DNA of 64,000 nt from Megasphaera sp. AM44-1BH. Its GTDB lineage: Bacteria > Bacillota > Negativicutes > Veillonellales > Megasphaeraceae. Shown here in pieces: positions 7,193 to 16,343 of this stretch; position 1 is the stretch's first letter, and the number at the start of each line of letters is the position of its first letter. The notes under the pieces were generated by a model. That model ran no database searches, was not told the DNA's origin, and saw nothing but the letters and a program-made list of their open reading frames with translations. A program made the translations under genes and the position numbers. Location: contig NZ_QSFA01000008.1 in assembly GCF_003467125.1 (NCBI RefSeq), positions 5,725 to 69,724 on the forward strand. Direction: 5' to 3'.

Positions 7193-7900
7193 TTACAGTG
7201 TCACATCGACAGACGGATGATCTTTGGTGACGACGCCGCTTACGACAGGGCATCCGAAGACATTTTTCAGGATGTCCGACAATTCGGCGATGACGGCATC
7301 GACCCGGTCTTTATTGAAATCGACGAAGCCGTCGATCGGAAAGAATACATAACTCGTATCAGCCGTGATTTTTCCGTGTTCGCTCTGACGCCAGGTCCAG
7401 CGGCGCGTGCGGACTTCATGGCCGACGGCATAGACGACTTCATCTTCGCCGGGCGCTTCTTCTTCCGTTTCCCCGAAAGGCAGGAAGTGGTCGCCTTCCC
7501 GGGCATAGCGCATTTCCATATCTTCCGGCGACCGGCCCAGGTCATGGGTCCCCATGGGAATGGTATATTTCAGGGACAGGGCATTGTTCAGATCTACCAG
7601 CGGATTGATATGGGGCATCCCCTTGCCTTTGCTGATGCGGTTGAACATGGCTTCGACAGAGCAGGGAAAGCGGTTGGGATTGAGGCCCAGCGTACGGAAC
7701 GCTTCGCGGTAGGGCACGATGTCCGGCGATGTCTTGACTTTGACACCATCGAATTTCTGCTGTGCCGCAGCGATGGATTCGTCCAGCATGGCTTCGATCT
7801 GCGGATAGGATTTGCTGTTGTCCACGCCTTTGACGGCGACGACGCCAATATATAAATCAGGTACGTTTTCAAAAATGCGGTCTTCTACGATAAATTTCAT
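7193..7900 (-). CDS. Free-standing B3/B4 (PheRS editing-type) domain protein
   Basis: 235 aa. The whole protein resembles the B3/B4 domain of the phenylalanyl-tRNA synthetase beta subunit, including the segment YREAFRTLGLNPNRFPCSVEAM and the later NPLVDLNNALSLKYTIPMGTHD. In PheRS this domain hydrolyses Tyr-tRNA(Phe). Stand-alone versions are widespread and little studied. The ATG at 7900 overlaps the TGA of the upstream CoA-transferase (ATGA), so translation is probably coupled. Its position as last gene of an aromatic-amino-acid catabolic operon suggests a link with aromatic metabolites or mischarged tRNA, but this is inference. Confidence 0.8.
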   Translation of the reverse strand: MKFIVEDRIFENVPDLYIGVVAVKGVDNSKSYPQIEAMLDESIAAAQQKFDGVKVKTSPDIVPYREAFRTLGLNPNRFPCSVEAMFNRISKGKGMPHINPLVDLNNALSLKYTIPMGTHDLGRSPEDMEMRYAREGDHFLPFGETEEEAPGEDEVVYAVGHEVRTRRWTWRQSEHGKITADTSYVFFPIDGFVDFNKDRVDAVIAELSDILKNVFGCPVVSGVVTKDHPSVDVTL

Positions 7901-9234
7901 CTCTTATTACTGTTCCTCCAGATTTTCTGTTGTTCTGCGGCTTTAATGAGGTCTTCCCGGAAATCGGGATGGGCGATGCCGATCAGTTTTTCCGCCCGCT
8001 GCCACGTCGTAAGGCCTGCCAGATTGACCGCCCCGTATTCGGTGACGATGTACATGGTCTGGGCCCGCGGCGTCGTGATGATGTCGCCACCGGTAAAGCA
8101 CGGCACGATGTTGGAATGGCGGACGCCTTTCTTATCGACCCGGCTCGACGCCATGGCCAGGAAGGTCCGGCCGTGTTCTGCCGTATAGGCACCGGTGACG
8201 AAATCGAGCTGGCCGCCGGTCCCGCTGATCTGCCGCGTCCCTGCCGATTCAGAGCTGACCTGGCCATAGAGGTCGCAGGCAATGCAGCCGTTGATGGAGA
8301 CGAAATGGTCCAGCTGACGAATCGTTTCCGGATCGTTGACATAATGCATAGGCGCCGACAGGATGTCGATATTATGGTCCAGGAATTCATAGAGTTCCTT
8401 CGACCCGCTGCAGATGGAGAACACGCCTTTTCCGTGCTGCAGGGGTTTGCGCTTGTTGGTGATTTTGCCCGCTTTATACAGGTCGAGATAACCGTCACTC
8501 ATGAGCTCTGTATGCATGCCCAGGTCTTTGAGATCCGATTCGGCAATGAGAGTTCCCAGGGCATTGGGCATACCGCCGATGCCGAGCTGCAGCGTGTCCC
8601 CGTCGTGGATGAAGGGGAATATCTGGGCGGCAATCTGCTTATCCAGCTCACTAGCTCCCCGGCTGGGAGCTTCACTCAGAGGCTGATTATTTTCTACGAC
8701 AACATCGACATCGCGGATGTTGATATGATCATCGGCCATACCGTATATGAAAGGCATATTGGGATTGACTTCCAAGATAATCCGGTCGGCGGCTTCGAGC
8801 ATTTCCTGCATGCAGCAGTTGGTCAGGCCGTAACTGAAATTACCGTGGCTATCCATGGGCGATACGGTCACCATGGCTACGTTGACCGGTGCCTGGCCGC
8901 GGCGGTAATAGGAACCACAGAAGCGGAACATCATAGGCGAGAAGAAAGCCCGCCCCGTATCGATATACTTCCGGTCCAGTCCCGAGCAGTGCCAGAGATT
9001 GTATGTAAAGGCCTGATGCTGCGGATCCTGTTCTACTACCTGGACAGGACGCATCGATATGGCATGGCGTATTTTGACATCGGTGAGCTCATCCCGGCGG
9101 GCAGCCAGGGCCGCATCGAGAGCCGCCGGGAAGGAGCAGGTCTGGCTGTAATCGACCCAGTCACCGGGCCGGACGAGCTGCACCGCTTCTTCCGGAGTAC
9201 GCCGTTTTTCTTTATATATATCGAATGGATTCAA
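7897..9234 (-). CDS. Acetyl-CoA hydrolase/CoA-transferase family protein, copy 2
   Basis: 445 aa from TTG 9234 (AAAGGAG about 8 nt upstream; no ATG in suitable position). Same family as the gene at 1-1058: GIGGMPNALGTLI, HTELMSDG with the probable catalytic Glu, and a C-terminal TEYGAVNLAGLTTWQRA block as in butyryl-CoA:acetate and 4-hydroxybutyrate CoA-transferases. It would release the aryl-acid from its CoA ester while conserving the thioester on acetate or another acid. Lies 57 bp downstream of the aminotransferase and overlaps the next gene by 4 bp. The substrate is inferred from context only. Confidence 0.9.
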   Translation of the reverse strand: MNPFDIYKEKRRTPEEAVQLVRPGDWVDYSQTCSFPAALDAALAARRDELTDVKIRHAISMRPVQVVEQDPQHQAFTYNLWHCSGLDRKYIDTGRAFFSPMMFRFCGSYYRRGQAPVNVAMVTVSPMDSHGNFSYGLTNCCMQEMLEAADRIILEVNPNMPFIYGMADDHINIRDVDVVVENNQPLSEAPSRGASELDKQIAAQIFPFIHDGDTLQLGIGGMPNALGTLIAESDLKDLGMHTELMSDGYLDLYKAGKITNKRKPLQHGKGVFSICSGSKELYEFLDHNIDILSAPMHYVNDPETIRQLDHFVSINGCIACDLYGQVSSESAGTRQISGTGGQLDFVTGAYTAEHGRTFLAMASSRVDKKGVRHSNIVPCFTGGDIITTPRAQTMYIVTEYGAVNLAGLTTWQRAEKLIGIAHPDFREDLIKAAEQQKIWRNSNKR

Positions 9235-9291
9235 GGGTAAGACTCCTTTAAGACAAATTCAATTTTCTTTCCGGGCGCATCAGCACCACCA

Positions 9292-10476
9292 TCATTTATA
9301 CTGATCGATGAGCTTCTGGAAAGCGGCAAAGCTGCGGCGGATCATATCAGCTTCGACGCAGTAGGAAACGCGGACGTAGCCCGGGCATCCGAAGCTGTCT
9401 GCCGGTACGATAAGCAGGTTCAGGGCCTTTGCCTTGTCGGAAAACGCCTTGGCATCCGGTTCCGGCGATTTGACGAAGAGATAGAAGGCTCCCTGGGGAT
9501 AGACGCAGTCATAGCCCATATCTTTCAAGCCATTGTACAGGAGCTTGCGGTTAGCATCGTAGATGCTCATATCGCTGGTCTTGCCCAGGCACTGGAGAAC
9601 CACATCCTGGAAGAGGTGGGGTGCGCAGACGAAGCCCATGGCCCGGCCGGCACCGCAGACGGCAGGATAGACAGTTTTGTCCGATACGGAATCCGGTACG
9701 AGGATGTAGCCGATACGTTCGCCGGGAAGGCTCAGGGATTTGCTGTACGAATAGCATATGAGCGTATCGGGATAAATAGCCGGCATGTAGAGGATTTCCA
9801 GGCCGTCGTAGGTGATTTCCCGGTACGGTTCATCGGAAATGAGATAAATCGTGTGGCCTGTTTCGCCACTTTTCTTCTTCAGGATAGCTGCCACTTTTTC
9901 CATTGTTTCCCGGGAATAGACCGTGCCTGCCGGGTTGTTCGGCGAGTTGACGATGAGAGCCCGCGTATGGGGTGTGATAGCTGCTTCCAGTTCGTCGAGT
10001 TTGATCTGGAAATGGTCCGTATCAGGCGGCAGCATGACTTCTTTAGCGCCGGCATTGGCAATGAAGACCGTATATTCAGGGAAGAATGGTGCTACGACGA
10101 TGATTTCATCATCGGGATCTTCGACGATGGCTTTGAGAGAAATGGTCAGCGATGCCGCAGCCCCGCAGGTCATGTAGAAATTATCGGCACCGACGCCGGC
10201 ATTATAGGTCTGGTTCATATACTCTGCCAGGCCTTTGCGGACGGCCAGATCCCCGGCAGCCGCTGTATAACCATGGATAGCGGCGGATTCCCGTGTAGCC
10301 AGGATATGTTCAATCGATTCCCGGATGCATGAAGGAGCCGGTACGGTCGGATTGCCGATACTGAAATCGAATACGTTTTCTTTACCAACTTTGGCGGCCT
10401 GGGCCTGTCCGTAAGCAAACAGTTCACGGATAGCCGAACCTTGTGAACCCAGTGCATACATTTCTTTATTTGCCAT
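9292..10476 (-). CDS. Class I/II PLP aminotransferase (aromatic/aspartate type)
   Basis: 394 aa from ATG 10476 with AAAGGAG upstream. Visible motifs: NPTVPAP near the N-terminus, FFPEY, NSPNNPAGTVYS, SDEPYREI, and SYSKSLSLPGERIGY with the PLP-binding Lys. Length fits the fold-type I aspartate/aromatic group. With IorAB downstream in the pathway it probably converts Phe, Tyr or Trp to the aryl-pyruvate (inference). A possible own promoter lies in the 181-bp gap before it (TACAAT at about 10512 on the minus strand), so it may be expressed apart from iorAB. Confidence 0.9.
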   Translation of the reverse strand: MANKEMYALGSQGSAIRELFAYGQAQAAKVGKENVFDFSIGNPTVPAPSCIRESIEHILATRESAAIHGYTAAAGDLAVRKGLAEYMNQTYNAGVGADNFYMTCGAAASLTISLKAIVEDPDDEIIVVAPFFPEYTVFIANAGAKEVMLPPDTDHFQIKLDELEAAITPHTRALIVNSPNNPAGTVYSRETMEKVAAILKKKSGETGHTIYLISDEPYREITYDGLEILYMPAIYPDTLICYSYSKSLSLPGERIGYILVPDSVSDKTVYPAVCGAGRAMGFVCAPHLFQDVVLQCLGKTSDMSIYDANRKLLYNGLKDMGYDCVYPQGAFYLFVKSPEPDAKAFSDKAKALNLLIVPADSFGCPGYVRVSYCVEADMIRRSFAAFQKLIDQYK

Positions 10477-10657
10477 AGAAAATCACTCCTTTGTGATGAA
10501 TACTTATATTGTACCACAGGTTACCCCTGCAGCGCATTTGTTTCTACAGGCAGCACACAGATAAACCGGAAAGCGTCGTTCCGGCGGGGACCGGAACGGT
10601 GAGAGAAGGGAGTACAGCTAGTGCCTTCCGATTCATCCATCTGCTGCCTGTTGCTGG

Positions 10658-11854
10658 TTACCGGCGGATTGCCGTCGTAATGACGGCACCGATGACGGCC
10701 AGTATGGCAATGATGATAAAAGCCGTCATAGGCGCACCATTGGCGAACATAGGGCCAATCGTCGAAGCGCCGATAAGATTGAGATTGACAATACTGAAAT
10801 TCATGCCATAATTCCGGGAGCCATAGAATGAAGCGGCAAAGGCAGAACCCGTCGGCGGGCATGCGCCATAGGCAAGGCCCGTGAGGATAAAGGCTGCCAG
10901 GAGGACAGCCAGGCTGTGGCTCACGTCGGCACCGGCAAGGGCGGCAGCTGCCGCCAGGTAGAACACGGAGACGGTATACATAGTGACTTTATAGCCCTTA
11001 CTGTCAAAGAGCTGCCCCGAAAGGACCCGGCCTGCACCATTGGCGATAGAAATGACACCGGCAATTGCAGCGGCCTGGGTGAGGTCTCCGCCCACGAAGG
11101 TCCCGGCATATCCGGCAGAAATATTGATGATGGAAAGTCCGGCTGCACTCAGAAGAATAGCCCAGAGAAAAAACAGCCAGAACGACCGGCGGCGGAGCAT
11201 ATCCTGCCAGCCGATTTCTTCCCGTGCCGCTTTTCCCTTGGGAAGAGATTCCGACAGAGCTGCCGTAAAGTCTGCATCAGGCTGCCTCAGTATGACGATG
11301 GCCAGGGCAATGACGACGGCATAGGACGCGGCGATGAGGAGAAAAGTCATACGCCAGCCGGCCAGAACAATCAGCGAAGCTCCGGCCGTACCGAGTATCA
11401 TGGCACCAAATCCGAATCCCATGAGGGCAATGCCTGAGACGAGGCCCTGCTTATCTGGAAACCAGCGCATGATAGTGCTGATGACCGCATTATAACCAAG
11501 GCCCACGCCGAGGCCGGCCATGCCGCCGTACGTCAGGTATATGCCCATGAGGGAGGTAATCTGCGAGGCCAGCCCGAACCCGGAGGCGAGGAGGACCGCC
11601 GCCAGGATGAGGGTCGTCCTCATGCCCTTTCGGGCCGTCAGGACGCCTGATATGAGGCCGCCCAGGCAGAACATGATCATAGAGATGGAAAAGGTGAGCG
11701 ATGTCCCGCTTTTAGACCAGCCAAATTCCTGTTCCAGCGGTACGCGGAATACAGACCAGGCATAAATGAGTCCGAGGAACAGCAGGAGAAAGACGCTGAG
11801 GATCAGATAGGCCCAGCGTCTCCGTTTCTTCTGCATCACAAGCGCCTTCATCAT
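10658..11854 (-). CDS. MFS transporter, oxalate:formate antiporter (OFA) type
   Basis: 398 aa, about 12 hydrophobic segments. The N-terminal FLGLIYAWSVFRVPLEQEFGWS motif is typical of the OFA family, followed by GxxxG-rich helices and the cytoplasmic loop KMTMYT equivalent. These carriers exchange carboxylates. ATGATG at 11854 overlaps the TGA of iorB by 4 bp, so it is co-transcribed with iorAB. Likely exports or exchanges the aryl-carboxylate product or imports the precursor (inference). Confidence 0.88.
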   Translation of the reverse strand: MMKALVMQKKRRRWAYLILSVFLLLFLGLIYAWSVFRVPLEQEFGWSKSGTSLTFSISMIMFCLGGLISGVLTARKGMRTTLILAAVLLASGFGLASQITSLMGIYLTYGGMAGLGVGLGYNAVISTIMRWFPDKQGLVSGIALMGFGFGAMILGTAGASLIVLAGWRMTFLLIAASYAVVIALAIVILRQPDADFTAALSESLPKGKAAREEIGWQDMLRRRSFWLFFLWAILLSAAGLSIINISAGYAGTFVGGDLTQAAAIAGVISIANGAGRVLSGQLFDSKGYKVTMYTVSVFYLAAAAALAGADVSHSLAVLLAAFILTGLAYGACPPTGSAFAASFYGSRNYGMNFSIVNLNLIGASTIGPMFANGAPMTAFIIIAILAVIGAVITTAIRR

Positions 11855-12426
11855 ACCGCTGCCATGCCGGCGGCGAAAGCTTTGCGGTTCACGTCAATGA
11901 AAGCCGGTTTGACTGTTTTGGCAATGATTGGATCCCAGTCGATGTCAGTCAGCCCCATGGCTTTTACCAGAGCCCCCAGCAGGACGACATTGGCACTCTT
12001 GGGATTTCCCACCTTTTCTGCAATTCCCGTCGCATCGAGAGCCATCGTCGATACGCGCTGACGGAGCATGCCGATGATATCATCGGGATAGTCCCGGGTG
12101 CCTGTCAGGATCGGCATGGACGGGATACGGTACGTATTGACGACAGCCTTGCCGTCTTTTTTCAGGAAATGAGCATACCGGGCAGCTTCCATTTCTTCAA
12201 AAGAAACGAGGATATCTGCCGTCCCTTCCCCGATGATGGGGGAGTAGACTTTCGTGCCGAACCGCACCTGAGTGCTGACACTGCCACTGCGCTGACTCAT
12301 GCCGTGGACTTCGCTCATTTTGACATCGTATCCATTTTCTATGAGACCCTGGGTGAGAATTTTGCTGGCCAGGATCGTACCCTGCCCGCCGACACCGACG
12401 AGGAGTATGCTTTTTACATCGTTCAT
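11851..12426 (-). CDS. iorB: Indolepyruvate ferredoxin oxidoreductase beta subunit
   Basis: 191 aa from ATG 12426 (AAAGGAG upstream; an in-frame start further 5' lies inside iorA and is rejected). Contains the gamma-subunit-type fold of 2-oxoacid oxidoreductases: LLVGVGGQGTILASKIL, GMSQRSGSVSTQVRFG and a C-terminal NVVLLGALVKAMGL block. It starts 2 bp after the stop of iorA copy 2 and should form the IorAB complex. It is the only iorB in the window, although there are two iorA genes. Confidence 0.95.
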   Translation of the reverse strand: MNDVKSILLVGVGGQGTILASKILTQGLIENGYDVKMSEVHGMSQRSGSVSTQVRFGTKVYSPIIGEGTADILVSFEEMEAARYAHFLKKDGKAVVNTYRIPSMPILTGTRDYPDDIIGMLRQRVSTMALDATGIAEKVGNPKSANVVLLGALVKAMGLTDIDWDPIIAKTVKPAFIDVNRKAFAAGMAAV

Positions 12427-12428
12427 GA

Positions 12429-14207
12429 TTATTCTCCTTTCTTTACGATAGCCTGTACCGGGCAGACCTGGGCACAGACAGAACAACCGTTGCAGTCAGC
12501 CGGAGAGATGCTGGATTTCTTCGTTTCCTTATCAAAACGCAGGGCCGGGCATCCCGTCGAAAGACATTTGCGGCAGCCGATGCAGGCATCTTCCTTCACT
12601 CCGTATACGGCTTTTTCTATAGTGAATTCTTTCTTATCAAACGGTGTGAGTTTCTTCAGGGCACACGGCCATTTGGTGATGATGACTACCGGTTCATCCG
12701 TGATGGCAAAGGCCCAGTCCAGCGTTTCTTTCATGGCTGTCAGATTCTGGGGATTGACCGTGCGGACATTCTGGATGCCCAGGGCCCGGACGATGGTTTC
12801 AATGTCGAGCATGGTCGTGATTTCTTCTTTGAGGTTGTAGCCCGTGCCAGGGTTTTCCTGATGGCCTGTCATGCCCGTCGTACGATTGTCGAGGATGACG
12901 CAGATCGTATTGGACTTATTATAGGATACTTCCATGAGAGCATTGATGCCGCTGTGGAAGAATGTGGAGTCACCCATATAGCCGACGACGCGTTTTTGCT
13001 GCCCGCTCCGGGCGAAACCGTGTACCATGCCGTGTCCCATGGAAAAGACGGCGCCCATATTGAGGCCCATGTCTTTGGCATTCAGCGGGGGTGCACCGCA
13101 CAGGCCATAGCAGCCGATATCGCCGAGCATGACCGTATCCTTGCGCTTGGCCAGTTCAAAGGCAAAGCCGCGGTGAGGACAGCCGGCGCAGAGAACAGGC
13201 GGACGGGAGACGATGGCTTCTTCCGGGACAGATACCCCCGTATTTCCCGTGCCAGTCAGGGCTTTCTGTACAATATCCGGATTGAGTTCGCCTATATTGG
13301 GGATAACATCATGTCCGTGGCAGGGGATGCCGGCGGCTTTGATCTGGTCTTCCATGAAAGAGTCCAGTTCTTCCACGACGTACAGCGTATCTACTTTTTC
13401 CGCAAAGGCACGGATTTTCTTCATGGGAAGGGGATAGGAAAAACCGATCTTCAGGACCGATACGCTGTCGCCAAATACTTCTTTTACATAGTTGTAAGCG
13501 GCACCGGACGTGATAATGCCCATATTTTTATGGCCTTCTTCTTCCACGTTCCAGGGACAGGTTTCGGAATACGCTGCCAGATCTTTTTCCCTCTGTTCGA
13601 TGACGACGCGGCGTTTGCGGGAAATAGCCGGTACGGGATCCATTTTTTCCGGTTGTTTCACATAGGGGACGGCCGGCACTTCTACACGGGCCCCTTCTTC
13701 GATGAGGCTCTTGGAGTGGCAGACACGGGTCGTCATGCGGATCATGACCGGCGTATGGAACCGTTCGCTGACGGCGTAGGCATCTTTGGTCATATCCTTG
13801 GCTTCCTGGGAATTGGACGGTTCAAACATGCATATTTTGGCAAATTTGGCATAATTGCGGTTATCCTGTTCGTTCTGGGATGAATGCATGCCCGGGTCAT
13901 CGGCTGATACAAAGACAAAGCCACCGTTTACGTGGAGATAGGCGTAGGTAAAGAGCGGATCCGCCGCTACATTGAGGCCGACCATCTTCATGGCCGCAAA
14001 GGACCGGACACCGGAAACAGAAGCGCCGATAGCAGCTTCCATAGCTGTTTTTTCATTCGGTGCCCATTCGGCATCGATTTCTTCATACTTGGCTGCATTT
14101 TCCAGAATTTCCGTGCTCGGAGTGCCCGGATATGCCGAAGCAAAGGTGACACCTGCTTCATACAAGCCCCGTGCCAGGGCTTCATCGCCCGATACTAATC
14201 GTTTCAT
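12429..14207 (-). CDS. iorA: Indolepyruvate (2-oxoacid) ferredoxin oxidoreductase alpha subunit, copy 2
   Basis: 592 aa from the second ATG of ATGATG (14207), which has the same 7-nt spacing to AGGAGG as copy 1; 14210 is the alternative. Same layout as copy 1: pyrimidine domain, CAGCPHRGF, GDIGCYGLCG, GDSTFFHSGINALMEVSYN, and two C-terminal [4Fe-4S] motifs (CIGCRKCLSTGCP, CNGCSVCAQVCP). Immediately followed by iorB. The central segment from FGDSVSVLKIGF through MEDQIKAAGI is identical in both copies, pointing to recent duplication or gene conversion. Driven by the sigma-54-like promoter at 14282-14297. Confidence 0.95.
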   Translation of the reverse strand: MKRLVSGDEALARGLYEAGVTFASAYPGTPSTEILENAAKYEEIDAEWAPNEKTAMEAAIGASVSGVRSFAAMKMVGLNVAADPLFTYAYLHVNGGFVFVSADDPGMHSSQNEQDNRNYAKFAKICMFEPSNSQEAKDMTKDAYAVSERFHTPVMIRMTTRVCHSKSLIEEGARVEVPAVPYVKQPEKMDPVPAISRKRRVVIEQREKDLAAYSETCPWNVEEEGHKNMGIITSGAAYNYVKEVFGDSVSVLKIGFSYPLPMKKIRAFAEKVDTLYVVEELDSFMEDQIKAAGIPCHGHDVIPNIGELNPDIVQKALTGTGNTGVSVPEEAIVSRPPVLCAGCPHRGFAFELAKRKDTVMLGDIGCYGLCGAPPLNAKDMGLNMGAVFSMGHGMVHGFARSGQQKRVVGYMGDSTFFHSGINALMEVSYNKSNTICVILDNRTTGMTGHQENPGTGYNLKEEITTMLDIETIVRALGIQNVRTVNPQNLTAMKETLDWAFAITDEPVVIITKWPCALKKLTPFDKKEFTIEKAVYGVKEDACIGCRKCLSTGCPALRFDKETKKSSISPADCNGCSVCAQVCPVQAIVKKGE

Positions 14208-14281
14208 CATGATACCTCCTCATAGGTTGTACATCCCTTTTGTATAGTGCGGGATAATCTCATATCTTTCGACAATGTATA

Positions 14282-14297
14282 TGAAATATACACGCCA
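14282..14297 (-). promoter_or_regulatory. Candidate sigma-54 promoter of the iorA2-iorB operon
   Basis: TGGCGTGTATATTTCA on the minus strand with the same 10-bp spacing as the sites at 1156 and 7016. It lies in the divergent gap shared with activator 2, leaving a leader of about 60 nt. Confidence 0.6.
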
Positions 14298-14370
14298 ATT
14301 TAAACAATGGCCGTATATCCCCATTTTTTTACATTTCCTCCATTTTCCCGTTCAAATTTGTATATATTCG

Positions 14371-14399
14371 TTGACATACCTTGACAGATTTTCTATGAT
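14371..14399 (+). promoter_or_regulatory. Sigma-70-type promoter of activator 2
   Basis: TTGACA (14371-14376), 17-bp spacer, TATGAT (14394-14399), about 20 bp before the start codon at 14422. Any activator bound near the sigma-54-like promoter would lie next to it, allowing autoregulation. Confidence 0.75.
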
Positions 14400-14421
14400 A
14401 GAAAAAATCAGGAGGTACGTT

Positions 14422-16299
14422 ATGGAATCTATTTATTTTCTCGCAGCCAGTGAAACCCTGAAGGAAGAAATAGAAGCAGTCCTCCATCAGGCTTCTGTGG
14501 CAGAACAAAAAAACTATATACCCACGAAGGTAGCCGTCCTCGATTTCCCCAACCGCTTCGAGCAGGGCCGGAGCCTCGTAGAGCAGGGGGCCCAGGTCAT
14601 CATTACCAACACGGGGCCATACTACGAATTGTCCCAGGCCATACGGGATATCCCCGTACTCTGCCTGCATTATTCGACCAGCGACATCCTCTATACGCTT
14701 CATCAGGTAGAGAATTATGAAAAAATCCACTTATTCCTCAGTCAGCACGTCATCTTCAACGAAGATATGTGCTGGCCGGAAATCCGCAGCAAACTGGTCA
14801 TCCATCCTTATAGTGCCGATATTTCCCCCCAGACGCTGGGAGCTCTGGCCGATGCCATCCCGGAATCGCCCGGCACGGCAATCGTCAGCTGCCTGCTCAT
14901 GCCCCAGATCACGCACACGCGGCTGCCGGTATTTCCCATTACGCCCGGCGAATCGGCCATCTTATCGGCCTATCAGTACGCCCACGATCTGGTGCTCCTG
15001 AACCGGCGCGAACAGAACCAGATTTCCCTTCTGTCCTCCGTACTGAATAACGTAGACGAAGGGATCATTATTTATGATAAGAAGGGGAATATTACTCATT
15101 TCAATCCCAAGGCGCATCATTTCCTGAAATTTCCCAAGACGCCGGATACGATCCAGCATATGTTCCCCGATCTGGAGGAGGCCTTCAAAAAGCCGCCGTT
15201 CTTCCAGAACCGCATCCTTCACTGTCCGCCATACACGCTGGTAGCCACGACGCGGCCCTTCACGCTCAACGACAAGCCATATTTCATCCTCAATATCCGT
15301 GACGTCACGGAACTGCAGCGCCTGGAAAAAAATATCCGCTATAAACTGTCCCGGACGGGGCTCACAGCCCGTCACACGTTCAGCGATATCCTGACCCGGG
15401 ATCCGGCTATGAAACGCTGCATCGCCACGGCAAAAATCATGGCAACCTACAATTCACCGGTCCTCATCCAGGGGGAAAGCGGTACCGGCAAGGAACTCTT
15501 TGCCCAGAGCATCCACAATGCCAGCCCGCGTCGCAGCGGTCCTTTTGTCGCCGTAAACTGCGCCGCCCTGCCGCCAGAACTGCTGGAGAGCGAGCTCTTC
15601 GGCTACGAGGGCGGCTCTTTTACGGGGGCCCGCAAAGAAGGGAAAGCCGGACTCTTCGAGCTGGCTCATAACGGCACGATTTTCCTTGATGAAATCAATA
15701 GTATGTCCGCCAACATCCAGTCCAAACTGCTGCGCGTCCTGGAAACGCGGCAGGTCATGCGCATCGGATCGGATTATGTCATTCCCCTTGACATCCGCAT
15801 CATCTCTGCCAGCAATGCCGATATCATCCCCCAGATCGAATCGGGCCGTTTCCGCCACGACCTCTATTTCCGCCTCAACCCACTGACACTGGACCTGCCG
15901 TCCCTCAATGAACGGCCATCGGATATTTTTTACTTGTTCTCCATATTCCTGGAACGGCTGACAGGCCATGCCGTAGATATTCCCCCTGCCCTGCGCCCGG
16001 TCCTGGAAAACCACCGCTGGTGGGGCAACATACGGGAATTGTACAGCGTCGCCTTGCGCTATCATCTCTACGGCGAACAAGAGGACCCGTCGTACAGCTA
16101 CCTCTTCGACCAGGCCGGTCACGGCTGGACCCGGCGCGATGCCGGGACATTGCACATCGACCTCAAAGGACTACAGGACACGCTGCAGCAGTCGCTCATC
16201 CACGGGCTCATCGAACAAGGGTGCAGCCATACACAGGCGGCGCGCATCCTCGGCATCAGCCGTCAGGCCTTATACAATAAATTGAAAAAAGAATCGTAA
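14422..16299 (+). CDS. PrpR_N-type sigma-54-dependent transcriptional activator 2
   Basis: 625 aa from ATG 14422 (AGGAGG upstream). Same architecture as activator 1: PrpR_N-like sensor (1-~190), PAS-like domain (~205-315), AAA+ domain with GESGTGKE (~351) and FLDEIN (~423), C-terminal Fis-type helix-turn-helix (ARILGISRQALYNKLKK). The sigma-54 loop reads GSFTGA instead of GAFTGA. The AAA+ domains of the two activators are much closer to each other than the sensors, suggesting duplication followed by divergence of ligand specificity (inference). It is divergent from iorA2-iorB and upstream of the amidohydrolase genes. Confidence 0.92.
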   Translation: MESIYFLAASETLKEEIEAVLHQASVAEQKNYIPTKVAVLDFPNRFEQGRSLVEQGAQVIITNTGPYYELSQAIRDIPVLCLHYSTSDILYTLHQVENYEKIHLFLSQHVIFNEDMCWPEIRSKLVIHPYSADISPQTLGALADAIPESPGTAIVSCLLMPQITHTRLPVFPITPGESAILSAYQYAHDLVLLNRREQNQISLLSSVLNNVDEGIIIYDKKGNITHFNPKAHHFLKFPKTPDTIQHMFPDLEEAFKKPPFFQNRILHCPPYTLVATTRPFTLNDKPYFILNIRDVTELQRLEKNIRYKLSRTGLTARHTFSDILTRDPAMKRCIATAKIMATYNSPVLIQGESGTGKELFAQSIHNASPRRSGPFVAVNCAALPPELLESELFGYEGGSFTGARKEGKAGLFELAHNGTIFLDEINSMSANIQSKLLRVLETRQVMRIGSDYVIPLDIRIISASNADIIPQIESGRFRHDLYFRLNPLTLDLPSLNERPSDIFYLFSIFLERLTGHAVDIPPALRPVLENHRWWGNIRELYSVALRYHLYGEQEDPSYSYLFDQAGHGWTRRDAGTLHIDLKGLQDTLQQSLIHGLIEQGCSHTQAARILGISRQALYNKLKKES

Positions 16300-16343
16300 C
16301 TACTGTTCTGCTTATATATCCATAACCAGAGGAGGCCACTATC

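Noticed and set aside
7930..9240. 436-codon open frame on the plus strand opposite CoA-transferase copy 2.
   Set aside because: Exact antisense of a well-conserved gene, low-complexity His/Asp/Gly-rich translation, no ribosome site. The same applies to long antisense frames at 129-845, 5765-6883, 12861-13883, 16428-17546 and 17857-18975.
10477..10657. Gap with a GTTCCGG/CCGGAAC hairpin as riboswitch or terminator before the aminotransferase.
   Set aside because: No T-run and no known riboswitch motif; only a weak promoter-like TACAAT.
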